Positions 1 to 13,777 of a stretch of 64,000 bases of DNA are shown here, in pieces. The stretch is from Mya arenaria. Lineage: Eukaryota > Mollusca > Bivalvia > Myida > Myidae. Below the pieces are notes generated by a model, which worked only from the letters and a program-made list of their open reading frames with translations, did no database searches and was not told the DNA's origin. A program made the translations under genes and the position numbers. The DNA is taken from assembly GCF_026914265.1 (NCBI RefSeq), contig NC_069135.1:60936738-61000737 (forward strand), given 5' to 3'. Positions within the stretch are counted from its first letter, which is position 1; every line of letters starts with the position of its first letter.

Positions 1-469
1 GTAAAAGTTTGCCAATGTTACTGGCCGTCTGAACAAGTCCTGTTTTCAGGCGGTTGTATTCTGCACCCTGCTGGTATTGTTTTGCCACTTGCATGATTTT
101 CTCTACTTTGCAAGAGCGATGTTCGTCATTCTCAACTAAACAGTCTCCACACAAAAGTGCATCATGACTTGGACAGTAATATTTGATAAACTCTTTAGCA
201 TGAAGCTGACAAGTTTCTATAAACTTTTCATCTTCACTCTCTTCGCGAAATGAGGGAGGCATAATGTTTTTGTTTTGGAGGGCGTGGCTTTTGGTTATTT
301 TCTGATTCCGGTGTACTCGGGCGCAGGTGGAACACAGGAACTCCTTGCAGACGGGACAGAAGGCCTCAGTGAGGATTTTCTTGCCGTCCTCCGCGCATGG
401 CTGGCAGTAGGTGATGTCTGTCACCGATCCATATGCCATTTGTGCCTTTCGTCCGGGAACAGCATCCAT
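1..469 (-). CDS. B-box/coiled-coil TRIM-like protein, copy A, N-terminal exon (partial at left edge)
   Basis: The frame is open from the ATG at 469-467 to the window edge, about 156 codons, starting [12 protein letters not shown]. It has the same two-zinc-finger layout as the three complete paralogs in the window. B-box 1 has Cys at about 22/25/38/41/46/49 with His 53 and 62. B-box 2 has the ETC-x2-H start, a C-x2-H pair, CGDC and a closing His/Cys. The coiled coil begins near the edge. There is no RING finger. The start is set by conservation of MDAV in all four copies. In B the splice acceptor before the ATG reads CTCAG; here the same place reads CTCAT, so splicing would have to use the AG three bases further on (ATAAG). 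The propeller exon must lie to the left of the window. The likely role is a cytosolic B-box scaffold or ubiquitin-pathway-related protein, inferred from family only. Confidence 0.85.
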   Translation of the reverse strand, partial: MDAVPGRKAQMAYGSVTDITYCQPCAEDGKKILTEAFCPVCKEFLCSTCARVHRNQKITKSHALQNKNIMPPSFREESEDEKFIETCQLHAKEFIKYYCPSHDALLCGDCLVENDEHRSCKVEKIMQVAKQYQQGAEYNRLKTGLVQTASNIGKLL

Positions 470-569
470 CCTTATGAGTGCCTTAAATATTTAAGGAATA
501 TATGGCGTAGCTGCAGTTTGAACCATGAATCTATAATGATGGAAAAACTGTTTTTATTTCTTAGCAACA

Positions 570-856
570 TTAAATTCTTCCCTCTTTGTCCCTCCCTCCC
601 AAATGTTCCTCCAGTCTCTTTTTGTCCCTCCCTCAATTACCCTTTCTCATCTTTTACCTTCCGTCTCTCTTTCTATGTCCATCCCTCTCCCCTCTGTCTT
701 ATCCACTATCTCTGTTCTTCTCTCAATCTCATCTCACCATCCATCCCTCCATCTCATCTCATCCTCTCTATCTCCCTATTTCTCTCTCTCTATCTCCCTA
801 TTTCTCTCTCTCTCTCTCTCTCGTGTGTGTGTGTGCGTGTGTGTGTGCGTGTGTGC

Positions 857-887
<31 letters not shown>

Positions 888-965
888 TGTGTGCGCGCGC
901 GCGTTTGTGTGTGTGTGTGCATGTGTGCGTGTGTGTGTGGGGGGGGTGCGTGTGTGAATTTGTGT
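570..965. repeat. Pyrimidine-rich tract, (CT)n then (GT)n/(GC)n microsatellite
   Basis: CCCTCC/CTCTCT-rich sequence passes into (CT)n at about 775-822, then alternating GT with GTGC and GCGC interruptions to about 950. It lies just upstream of copy A. A (CT)n tract also sits just upstream of copy B (31956-32064). Alternating purine-pyrimidine GTGCGC DNA is a Z-DNA-prone type of sequence. The open frames here are low-complexity artefacts. Confidence 0.9.
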
Positions 966-1096
966 GGGAGGGAAAGGGGATGCGTGGGGGGAGAGGGAGT
1001 GCGTGTGGGTGTCCCCGTGTGTGAATGAGAGGGGTCGCACGAGCTTGCACGTGTGTGCTTGTTTATTTACATCCCGGCAGAAGAGCGTTTTAAAAA

Positions 1097-2800
1097 GGGG
1101 ATGCTCCGACGTGTATGACGTCGTCCATCGGGTGAAATCCAAACTGCCACCTGTGTGTATGATCTCAGATGTCAGGAAAATACACAGGAGATGCTCCGAC
1201 GCTTGGTAAATACACAGGAGATGATCCGATACTAGGTCTATGCACAGGGGATGCTCAGACGTCAGGGCAATACCCCAGGAATGCTCTGACACAAGGGCAC
1301 TACACAGGAGATGCTCAGATGTCAGGGCATTACACAGGTGATGCTCAGATATAAGGGCAATACATAAGGGATGCCCAGACGTCAGGGCAATAATCAAGTG
1401 ATGCCCAGAAGTCAGGGCAATACACAGGGGATGCTCAGACACTTTGACAGTAAACAGGCGATGCTCAGACGCTAGGTCAATACACGGGAGATGTCCAGAT
1501 GTCAGGGCAATACAATGAGGACGCTCAGACGTCAGAGCAGTACACAGGATATGCTCAGACGTCAAGGCAATACACAATAGATGCTCAGACGTCAGGCTCA
1601 TACACAAGGGATGCTGAGACGTCAGGGCAATACACGGGAAATACCCTGATACATTAGCAATACACAGGGGATGCTCCGACGCTAGGTCAAAACACAGGGG
1701 ATGCTCCGACGCTAGGTCAATACACAGGAGATGGTAAGACTTCAGGGCAATACACAGGAGATGGTCAGACGTCAGGCCAATACACAGGGGATGCTCAGAC
1801 GTCAGGACAATACACGTGGGAAGCTCTGACACCTGGGTAATACACAAGGGATGCTCCGACGTAAGGGAAATACACAGGAGATGCCCAGATGTCAGGGCAA
1901 TACACAGAGGATGCTCAGACGTCAGGGCAATACACAGGAGATGGTCATACTTATGTGCAATACACAGGGGATGCTCCGACGCTAGGTCAATACACAGGAG
2001 ATACTCAAACGTAAGGGCAATACACAGGAGATACTCAGACGTCAGGGAAATACACAGGGGTTGCTCAGACACCTGGACAATACACAGGGATTGCTTCGAC
2101 GTCAGGGCAATACACAGGGGATGCTCAAACGCTAGATCAATACACATGAGATGCTCAGACGTAAGGGCAATACACAGAAGATGTTCGGAAATCATAGAAA
2201 TACACAGGGGATGCTCAGACATCAAGGCAATTAACAAGGGATGCTCAGACACCTGGGCAATACCCAGGAATTGCTCAGACGCTATGTAAATTCATAGGAG
2301 ATGATCCGACGTCATGGCAATACACAGAGGATGCTCAGACGTCAGGGCAATACACAAGGGATGCTCAGACGTCAGGGAAATACACATGGGATGCTCAGAC
2401 ATAAGGGCAATGCACAGGGGATGCTCAGACACCTCAGCAATACCCAGGAATTGCTCCGACGCTTTGTAAATACATAGGAGATGATCCGACGTCATGGCAA
2501 TACACAGAGGATGCTGAGACGTCAGGGCAATGCACAGGGGGTGCTCAGACGTCAGGGCAATACACAGGGGATGCTCAAACGTCAGGGTAATACACAGGGG
2601 ATGCTCAGACGTCAGGGCAATACACAGGGGATTCTTAGACACAAGGGCAATAAACATGGGCTTCCCCGAAGCAAGAGCAATACACAGGGTATGCTCTTAT
2701 ACCAGGGCATTAAATAGTGGATGCTCAGAAACCAGGGCAATAACCACTGGGTTTTCCGAAACCAAGGCTTTACACAAAGGATGCATCCGACACCAGGGCT
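1097..2800. repeat. 30-bp minisatellite array upstream of copy A
   Basis: A tandem array with a 30-bp period. The consensus core contains CAGACGTCAGGGCAA followed by TACACAGGGGATGCT. There are roughly 55 units, regular in the middle and degenerate at the right end (about 2640-2800). Because the period is a multiple of three and the monomer has few stops, long frames appear on both strands; the minus-strand frame at 2252-798 repeats a ten-residue motif with the core SEHPLCIA. Most monomers carry ACGTCA, the CRE half-site core. I see no unique spacers, so it is not a CRISPR-like array. It is most likely non-coding DNA in the 5' region of copy A. Confidence 0.93.
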
Positions 2801-5199
2801 ATAATACACAAAGTTTTCAAAAGGGCATACAATTATTATATATAAAAGAATATGCATAGCCAATGTATATCTTTATTTTCCCCATGTGAAATAAACAAAT
2901 AAGAGTTATATAATAGTGATATAACTGCTATATTTCTAACCTTTTGGTACATGGTCAATATTGTAATATCCAAATTTGGATTCACTATGGTTAAATCATA
3001 TCAATGAATGTAGGACAAAATATACCATGGAAAAAACGTCCATGTCATTTTTGATAAAACCTCCCCCTTCAGGGTGAAAAAAAGCCTCCAACTTCATTTC
3101 GACAGGATGGAAAAAAAGTCCCACTTCACTCCCAAAAAACATCCAAGATCCATGATATGTTTTGTACGGCTTTCGGCTATTAAAAAAGACACTCAGATCT
3201 GTTATCTGATAGACAGCAGACAAAAATAAAAGTTAAGATCAATACACATAAGTTGTGTAATATAAACGGGCTTGGGAGAGGGAAAGTCACTTAATAAAGG
3301 CTTAAATATGGTATTTTATGTTGTTTTTTTGTTGTTGTTTTTTACGTGAATTGTTGGTGTCTACTTCAACGAAGGGATCAAACAGAGCACAATGCAAATG
3401 TTGGTCGTTATGTTGAACGTAAGAATGGGCGTCCATTCTACAAAAAAAGCTACATAGACGAGCCATGTTGTCAAAAAATCAAATATAAACCCGGTTTAGA
3501 GGCAACAGTTTTTTAAGTATCGTCACCACAATAACTGTAAAGCGAATCAACGAAAGACGAATTAGTTACCGTGAACATTCAGCTGTAGCTGCCCGTGACC
3601 AGCTGATTTGGGGGAGCAAACGGTCAGAAGATATCATGGCTAATAGTATGCTGACCAATAACCATGACCGTTCACTTATAGGAGCTTGTGACCAGTAATG
3701 ATTTTGGAACCAGACGATCAGAAGATGTCAAATCACCCAACCTAAGCTTTCAATACACTTAAGAACTAATATCATGATCGTTCTTCGATCCAAGCTTATC
3801 GAAAATTCTCTGGTATATATTCTCAACCAAGCTCATCATTTATAATCGTAGTATAATGTTAGGGAAAAGGAACTAAAAGTTTCTTATAGCATAGTTTTTT
3901 ATATATTATTTAACCAATTTCATGTACTTAGTATGGTCGTTAAATATACAAAACAAAACTGAGTACTCAAGTACATTTCTTGCTCTTAAAGGCACACACT
4001 ACAGGTTGATGAAAAACATGTTAGTTTTTAAATTCAACGCAATGTCGTGTTTAACTTATTTGAATTTAATACTAAAAATGCTTATGATTCAGGTACAGAT
4101 AACAAAAAATCGCGAACGCTCGGTGATTTTTAACTTGGTTATTTTTGACCACGAAGCTAATAATTGAACAAAAGAACATTGATAAAGCTATTGTTTTATC
4201 TGTACCTAAGTATTATGCTATTTTATTTCTATATATTTTGCATCAACCTATATTGTGTGCTTTAAACCCTTATTACTAAAACATTCATCAAGTTTTACAA
4301 AAGAACATATGTATAACAAAAATATGATAACTAAAACTATGCTATGATATAAACTAAATTAATTGCTTTAAGTAGTGATTGAGTTCTTTTGCTTGCAATC
4401 TTATACTATTATGCCCATGGTAAGTTGATATCCCTATATTGTATTAAAAGCTAGCCACGAGATATAGCGTGTTTAACATTGTGTCCGTAAATAGAATCAT
4501 ATGACTTCAATAGGGCTGCCTTTGACAGTAGACGTAAGGTATTGTTTGTGTGATCGTGTGAAGTTACGGATAATAAGTGACTGAAATATTTTGTCAATGA
4601 TAAACACACAATGATTTTATCAAAGGTCATAGAACTTCAGTTGCTATGAATAGTTAACATAAAGACAAAACTATTGTTTTATAAAACAGCATGAAAAACA
4701 GTGCGTGTTTTTTCCTAATATTCCTCTGCAAAAAAACTCATGGTTCGCTTCAAACGAAGTGGTACAGTTGCATTTGACCATTAGCTGACCCATTTGGTTG
4801 TCACTGTCAGTAGGTCGAATATCAAGGTTACGGTCAATCATTATGTATGCCAAATGTGTCATATGTTAGGACACACTGACTGTACTGTGACACATTGTTT
4901 GCGCGATTACTTTAGGTTGATCTTGATCAGTAGATGACTAGGGGTTCGTAGGTTAACGCTGAAGGTCACTGACACCGTATTTGTGAATATTTATGAAAAC
5001 ATAGAGTAACGATCAATAGATTATGAATATATTAAAACAGAAGTTGATTTGTTTAACATTTCACAACGATTGCAAAAAAATGATATTACCTGTGGTAAGT
5101 CAATGTCACTGGAACGATGCTGTACGAGAGTGTGGTCTTGTGTTGTAGAAGAAACCTGAGCGCCCGGATAAACCCAATTGTCCGGCTTGGTGACAACCA
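2801..5199. other. Gene-free AT-rich stretch
   Basis: No exon-like frame with recognisable domains was found. A local degenerate repeat at about 3040-3145 alternates AAAAAA(A)G with CCTCC/TCCCAC segments. Short open frames at 3922-4167 and 4862-4671 have no recognisable motifs and no supporting splice signals. Confidence 0.6.
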
Positions 5200-5285
5200 A
5201 CCAAACTCACAAACGCACAGGCCGGATCGAGCCCGAGAGGCCTTGGTAAGAAGCGAACACTACCCGGAAAGCTGAAATAAGTATA
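5200..5285 (-). repeat. Possible tRNA-derived SINE fragment
   Basis: Read on the minus strand, the segment has a Pol III B-box-like GGGCTCGATCC (5234-5224), preceded by an anticodon-arm-like GTTCGCTTCTTACC. The A-box side is poor and no tRNA cloverleaf can be drawn. The best reading is a decayed tRNA-related SINE head. This is pattern recognition only. Confidence 0.3.
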
Positions 5286-5338
5286 TTGTCCATGTATAAC
5301 ATTTACCTATGAAGATATTTCATAGATGTCTTATAGCC

Positions 5339-6917
<1,579 letters not shown>

Positions 6918-6960
<43 letters not shown>
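6918..6960. repeat. (TC)n microsatellite
   Basis: A perfect TC dinucleotide run of 43 bp. Confidence 0.98.
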
Positions 6961-6966
<6 letters not shown>

Positions 6967-8029
6967 ACAAGCATTTTGAAATGGGTGTAGGATAATTAAA
7001 GTTCAAATAGAATTGTTACTTGACGAACAAAATCTTTTAAATTTTGGTTTTGAATTCAGTAAATACGAGTACATATAAATTATCAAAATGATCATAATTT
7101 GAAATAATGCCCATTAGGGTCTAACTACCTTAATTTTACGTTCTATTTAAAATGAAAAATGCACAATGCACTTGCCATAACACATTTCAACTTAAGTATC
7201 TAGTCTTTCTTTTCCCTGACTTTAATTTAGATGTATGCGTTTTTAATCCTGGCGTTTTAACAAATCATTCCATCTAAACTGATTTATTCTCTTATATCTC
7301 CATTCAAATCTTCAAATCACATTGGTGGGTATAGACATTGAAGGAGCTGCCAATCTTGTCAATCGTTGAATACTGCTGTATTAAGTTCCGTTCTAAATAA
7401 TTGTATGTATTTTTAAAGACTTACTCAAATTTCATGTGATACTGAAAATCTAATTTGCAAATGTTAAAACCTAAATCAAAACATTCATAAATGTATATAA
7501 TAAAATATATAGAGGTTAAACAATACATTTTGATAATGTCCACAAATAAACAAGCAGAATTAGATGTTAAAACGCGGGGTTTTAGGGCGTATCGTTTGAT
7601 GTGCGCCCCTCCTACATAATTATATAAATGATTTGCTGCATATGGGCGTGTCTGATATTGACTTAGATGCACATAGGCAATTATACGGGGTGGGGCTGTC
7701 GGAACGCCCCTTCCCCTTAATTTGCTAATATTTTAGTGGTTTATATTTTTTCCCAAAAAATGTTATCAAAATGCATCGCTTTATATGGCAAAACCATCAT
7801 TTTCGTTAAGCGCAAGTTTCGAACAATTACTTTCATTAAGATTTTATTATGATATGTCAGACATTATATCGCCTTATAAGCAAAAATAATAAATATGAAG
7901 CGCAATGATTTCGAAAATTTATGCGGAAGTCAATTCTGATATTAAATTTCCTATTTCAAATCGAATTATACAATTTCAAACTAATCTAAACATAACGTTC
8001 ACTAGAATATAAATGTAAAGTATACTTAC
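6961..8029. other. Gene-free AT-rich stretch
   Basis: Nothing gene-like was recognised. A GGGGTGGGGCTG / ACGCCCCTTCCCC stretch at about 7688-7716 is a short GC-rich island of the type seen at the ends of dispersed elements elsewhere in the window. Confidence 0.5.
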
Positions 8030-8094
8030 AAATACTATGAGCCAATCTGATAACTGTCCAGTGCCAGATTTTATTCGGTGTAAACTTTATATTT
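8030..8094 (-). other. Candidate non-coding 5' exon of copy A (diverged copy of the 93-bp block)
   Basis: On the minus strand there is an acceptor-like GAGCAG ending at 8095 and a strong donor GTAAGT starting at 8029. The interior resembles the blocks at 32682-32774, 35476-35566 and 49427-49519 (shared CACCGAA and CACTGGACA motifs). Upstream of it (8130-8240) the GAAACGAAACT and ACTTCCTG motifs of those blocks are also kept. If used, the intron to the ATG at 469 would be about 7.5 kb. No coding frame is implied. Confidence 0.27.
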
Positions 8095-9495
8095 CTGCTC
8101 AACAAAACTTCTGTCATTTAACAGAACGTAAACATGAATGGACAAATATTTTTGAAACGAAACTAGTAACTTCCTGTTTTAGGGTAGAGATTACCTTTCA
8201 AGCTTAGTATTGTTTTTGTTTAGCTTTATCTTCCCTTAATAATTGTTTCAAACTGCTGACAGTATCAAAAGGTAGTGCAAACAATTATGTACACAAATAT
8301 GCACCACTTACTTCTCATTGTTTGCAAATCAATTTAGTAAAACGTAAATTGATTCATATCAATCCGTTAAACAAAACACACCCACGTGACAGTGCTGCCT
8401 ACTTTGAAAGCTCCGCCTTGTGTACTTTATGAACTGATATGGAACGATGCAACTCTACAACAAACCCAAAACAAAACAAAAACAACTCTACAACAGGTTA
8501 ATAACCCAATAAGGAAGGTGAATGAGAAATCTTAATAGATGGCCTTGTACAATTTTCCCACATACTTTCATAATACGGTTTCACTAATTAAGCACAGGGC
8601 AGCTGTATATGGACATCTGAAAAAAAGAAGCTGACCAGTGCAGTAATGTTTCGTGCGTTGAACGGTAAAAACCTCTGTCGGAGTCTGATTACTGAGGGAA
8701 GCAAGATTGACACAAGGTCATTCGAGGATCAAGGACTGGACAAACATTCATTAGAATTCCCCCTACGATGCAATAATACGAATATCACTGAATTATATAT
8801 AATTCACCGAGTATCATTGAAATGTAAACATTCATAGCTGTGAGAACAATGTAGATATTTTCTTGCCACATTATGACTTCGGGCAAACGAATGCGTGTAG
8901 ACTTAAATTTACTTTTTACTTTTGTTAGGTGAAATCGGTGTCAACTTTATTTATTCTGTGGACGAATGCATAAGAGCATATATTATTATGCTACGTTACA
9001 AATGATAATTTTAGTAAAGGAGTTCTGAGCTAATATTTTAGAAATTATAAGTGATCCTCATTGATACATCATACGTCTACAGTATCAGGTTTACCGGAAA
9101 TGTCCTATTAGGGCAGCATTCCATAACAGACACGCATGTGGTCTTTTGATGGCTCTATTTTCCGATTCTGCGACTCGAACAATGCTTACATTAACTCTAA
9201 ACTAAATAATGTATCAGCAAATTTGTTCACATTAACATCATAACATTGATGCCATTTGGTTAAAGCGCACCTGATTAGCCAATCGTAACATCACGGTCAT
9301 CTCCGGCCAGCTTCGAGATAGACAAACACATGCTTTTGCGTAATTTAAATGGCAGTGATTATGAAAGCATGCATGTGTATAAAGTGATTTATCAAGTAAA
9401 ATATATAATAAAGTGTTATAAAATCTGCGTTTTGATTTGGAATGTTGTATTTGACTCTTTTATGTCTTGCGCCTTGTACAATTCAAATCTGCAAA
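8095..9495. other. Gene-free stretch
   Basis: No coding or RNA feature was recognised apart from the diverged upstream block at about 8100-8250, described with the candidate exon. Frames at 8646-8837 and 9330-9515 show no family motif. Confidence 0.5.
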
Positions 9496-9499
9496 TTTG

Positions 9500-9690
9500 C
9501 CCGATAAACTGGTGAGGATGGGGGTTACCAATATCCGGACAACCGCTGAGGATCGGGGTTATCAATGCCCAGGCAACTGGTGAGGATCGGGGTTATCAAT
9601 GCCTGAACAGCTGGTGAGGATTGGGGCCGAAAAACTGGTGAGGATCGGGGTTATCAATGCCCGGACTACCTGTGAGGATCAGGGTTATCA
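9500..9690. repeat. Short minisatellite, about 33-34 bp units
   Basis: Five to six units built around GGTGAGGATCGGGGTT and ATCAATGCCC. It abuts a second array with an unrelated 33-bp monomer, so the two appear head to tail. Some units are shortened. Confidence 0.85.
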
Positions 9691-10990
9691 ATGCCCGTAC
9701 AATCATTAATGATGCAGCATCTAGGTGGCGTACAATCATTAATGATGCAGCATCTAGGTGGCGTACAATCATTAATGATGCAGCATCTAGGTGGCGTACA
9801 ATCATTAATGATGCAGCATCTAGGTGGCGTACAATCATTATTGTTGCAGTATCTAGGTGACGTACAATCATTAATGATGCAGCATTTAGGTGGCATACAA
9901 TCATTATTGCTGCAACATCTAGGTGGCGTACAATCATTAATGATGCAGCATTTAGGTGGCGCTCAATCACTGATGATGCAGCATTGAGGTGGCGTTCAAT
10001 CATTGATAATGCAGCATTGATGTGGCGTACAATCATTAATAATGCAGAATTTAGGTGGCGTTCAATCATTGAATATGCAGCATTTAGGTGGCGTAAAATC
10101 AATAATGATGCAACATTTAGAAAGTTTACAATCAGGGATGATAGGGGGCGTAAAGTCAAAGTTTCTGTAGCATATAGGGGGGCTTACAATAATTTATGGT
10201 GCCGCGTTAAGTAAACGTACAGTTACTGAAATGTAGAGGGAGAACAATCAGTGATGATATTTAAGCGTTGAAGGAGCATACATTCACTTATGATGCAACA
10301 TTTAGGAGCCGCACTATCACGTATGAATAAGCGTTTAGAATGCCTACAGTAACTGTGAATACTGAGATAGCGATTATTGGGTATACATTCACTGATAATG
10401 TAGCAGCTATGGGCTAAAATCACTTACAGTCAAGCGTAATATAGGCGTACATTTACTGATTATGTAGTGTTTATTGGGGCATACCATCACTAATGATGCA
10501 GCTTTAGGGGGCGTAAAATCGCTGATAATGTAACCTTTAGCGGGCGTACACTCACTGGTGATGCAATATTTAAGAGACGATCATTTACTTATTATGTGGC
10601 ATTTAGGGGGCGTACAACCGCTGATAATGTAACCTTTAGCGGGCGTACACTCACTGGTGATGCAACATTTAAGGGAAGATCGTTTAATTATTATGTGGAA
10701 TTTAGGGTGCGTATAGTCACTGACAGTGGAATGTTAAGTAGGCGTTCACTGGTGATAAGACATAACAGGGAAAAACACTCTCTAATTGTGTGGCATTTAG
10801 GGTGCGCATAGTCACAGATAATAAGGTATTAGGGGTGTAACCACTACTAATATAGCATTTAGGGATGTTACATATGCGATAAAGCTGCGTATACACGACA
10901 AACATTCATTTAAATTGCAGCATTTAGGGGGCGAACAGTGATCGATAATATAGTATTTGGGGATGGTGTAACCACTGCTGATATCATATT
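9691..10990. repeat. 33-bp minisatellite array, homogeneous on the left and degenerate on the right
   Basis: The monomer core is TACAATCATTAATGATGCAG followed by CATCTAGGTGGCG, 33 bp. Units at 9700-9850 are almost identical; from about 10000 rightwards they diverge and change length. ATCATTAATGAT within the monomer is palindromic. Long frames on both strands here reflect a period divisible by three, not genes. Confidence 0.92.
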
Positions 10991-11039
10991 TAGGGATTGT
11001 ACAGTGATAAAGTATTTTATAGGCGTGGGTGGGGAGGGG

Positions 11040-11480
11040 CGGGTCATTTTTTTACTGTATGTGGTTATATCGACACCTGAACTATTGATGTGGATGGGGT
11101 TGATATAAACGCCTGAAGAATTGGTTTTGTTGTGGGCATATATTGGGTGAGTTCATTATACCGACGACGCCTGGACAATTGGTTATTTAAATGCCTGAAC
11201 AATTGGTTAAGAGGGGGTCATATCAACGCCTGAACGATTGGCGTCGGTGGGAGGATCATTTGTTGAGATAGGTTGATATATTGACGACGCGTAAATAATT
11301 GGTGCGGAAGGGGCATGATATAAAGGCCTGAAAAACGGGTTTAGATGGGGTCATATCAATACTCGAACAATTGTTGGGGATGGGGTTGTCATATCGACGC
11401 CTGAATCAATTGTGTGCATGGGGGTTATTTCAACGCCTTAACCATTGCTGTGGATGTGGATATGCCAATGCCAAACTACA
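11040..11480. repeat. Degenerate minisatellite of 34-60 bp units
   Basis: Repeats of ATCAACGCCTGAACAATTGG with intervening GGATGGGG-type spacers. Two further diverged units occur at about 12645-12735. This is related in style to the 9500-9690 array (both have ATCAATGCC/ATCAACGCC followed by CTGAACA), so it may be a dispersed part of it. Confidence 0.75.
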
Positions 11481-13059
11481 AAATCTATAAACAAAAAATA
11501 AATATTGCGAAAACGCCCACTATTGTGGCAAGTGAAACTAATCATTTTATGATAAATGTATGGTAGACTTACGCGTTATATTATACGGTCTTCTTATTGT
11601 TGAATATCATTTCTTTCGATCGATTGTTTCGAATAGACTAATTTCCTCCGTTTTATTTGTTTTGTGCAAAGCAAAATCTTTATCAAAAAAGGGGGAGTAG
11701 ACCAGTCACATGAATAAACAAATCTTTGCAACCGAAACTAGAAACTTAACGTCAAAGAGAACTTACCCCGTAAGCAAAATAATGTTCTTGTTTTACCATA
11801 CTTCCCCTTGACGGTTATTGTTCAAGTGTTTATATGATAACAACAGTTACACTGAATAGATATGCGTATTAGTGTAATAGTCTAATTTACTCAACCATAC
11901 GCTCTTATCAACCGTTTAAAGCACTTTTTTGTTATATTACATAATGGTTGTTTAAGAGCATCCAACATGCACTTATGATGGTATATTTAGCGTGTGTACA
12001 TTCCATGATAAGGTTGCATTGAATTTCAAGTTTTAAGTTTCAAATTTATTCAGTAAACACATGTCATACATGCATGACAAAATGAGAATTGCAATGAACA
12101 TATTATACAGTTACACATAAAGAGTCTTTGAAAATGAACTTCAACCATAATATAATAATTAACATCATGGTATAAAAGGGAGTACACTATATTCTGAAAT
12201 TAACTTTTTTAATGATACATTTCATAAATGTACACAATTATGAAACATAAATCATTGAGGGAGCGTAATGATCACATTCACTGATCTTATTTTAATTTAA
12301 TTTGGGAGCAAACGACATAATCATTCTGTATTCAAGGGTGTATATTTACTGATAATGGATCATTAAGGGTAAGGATTTTGAGCCAAGGTTTAAATATTAT
12401 AAAAAATAAAATAAGAATAAATTAAAAAAAGGAGTTAAATATGAAAAGTAGCATTATTAACAATTGAATATAAAATTGCTTGAACTAGTAGGCTATGAGG
12501 TGGGAGTTATGCATTGCCTGTTCTGAAATATGTTCATGTTTCACTGTTTTATTATCAGTTTTGACCAATAAACAAGTTGTGACATAGGTAGGGTGTGGTC
12601 ATACGAGAAAATGATAATAAAAACATCTGTTTAGTACGAGGAAGTGAGGGTCATATCAATCCCTGAACAAGTTGTGTTGATGGAGCGGGGAGGGGGTGGG
12701 GTGTAAATCAACGCTTGAACAACTGATGAACTTTACAGGGACTGTGAATATGACTTGAATTCTTAATACACTAGGTAAGAGTAACTGCTAACAATTCACT
12801 TAGTTAAACGATTGTGTCAATCATTTAAAGCTAGATTACAAAACATTTCAATTTTGAATGTTATACCCACACGTGGCAGTTTTTATTACTATGATCAGCC
12901 CAAAACTCCCCCACTCATCTCTCACCCATTCCCCTTTCCAAAGCCTCATATATATTATAATGAATCCAATCCTAATGGTCAAGCACCCCCTCTACATAAC
13001 TTATAACCAGAGATTGTGTATCGTGTAGGGGCCTTTAAAAGTTCTGTACCTCGCCCCCT
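11481..13059. other. Gene-free stretch with diverged upstream-block remnant
   Basis: About 11640-11830 resembles the region beside the 93-bp exon-like blocks (CCGAAACTAGAAACTT and ACTTCCCCTTGA motifs) but without a clear exon. The rest is AT-rich with no recognised gene. Confidence 0.45.
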
Positions 13060-13725
13060 TTGCCCCAGGTTTACAGATGTTGACCTTGACTTTATGTACT
13101 TTAACACTGTTGAATCATGTTTGGTGTGTACAGTTTACATTGTCACACTTAATCAAGGTCTGCAGTTGTCACTTTTGGTTGAGGTATGTGTTTACCTTCA
13201 GTGTCTCTTTTGCTGCAGGTCTGCAGATGATGCATGTCTTTGTGTACCTTGTCATAATTTGTCTAAGCTTGTGTTTACCTAATCGCCCTATCCAGATCTG
13301 CAGATGTTGAATGTCGGTATGAATTTTGTTACCGGTGCACAAGGTCTGCAGATGATGTGTGGCTGAATATATCTTACCACGTGTACACAAAATATACAGA
13401 TACTGTGTGTGGCTGTATAGACCTTCTCACCTGGTCCCCAGGTTTGCAGATGATGATGTGTGTATGTCTGTATATACATTGTCAGATGAATACCTGGTAT
13501 GCAGATGATGTGTGTGTCTGAAATATATTGTCACTATTCACCAGGCTTGCAGATGATGTCTGACTGAAAACACCTTGTCAACTATACACAAAGTCTGCTG
13601 ATGATGTGTGTGTCTGAAAATATATTGTGAACTGTTCACCACATATCACAAACAGATGATGTGTTTGTCCGTATCTACTTTGACACCTGTACACCAGGTC
13701 TGCAGATGATTATGATAACCGTATA
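13060..13725. repeat. Degenerate minisatellite, roughly 50-58 bp units, in a transporter intron
   Basis: Recurrent GTCTGCAGATGATGTGTG units followed by TGTCACCTGTACACCAG-like segments. It lies directly before the transporter exon at 13778 and is therefore most likely intronic. Frames on the minus strand are repeat artefacts. Confidence 0.8.
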
Positions 13726-13777
13726 AGTATGCCTTCTAACACTTTTAAAACAGTAATATTTTATGATTTACATGCAG

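Noticed and set aside
798..2252. 484-codon open frame of ten-residue repeats on the minus strand
   Set aside because: It follows exactly from a 30-bp monomer with few stops and continues into the CA tract; frames of similar quality exist on the plus strand. No domain, no splice context.
1097..2800. CRISPR-like appearance of regularly spaced 30-bp repeats
   Set aside because: There are no unique spacers between repeats, no cas genes, and the sequence is eukaryotic. It is a minisatellite.
9596..10214. Open frames on both strands in the 33-bp array
   Set aside because: The period is divisible by three; the repeated peptides differ by frame and none matches a protein family.
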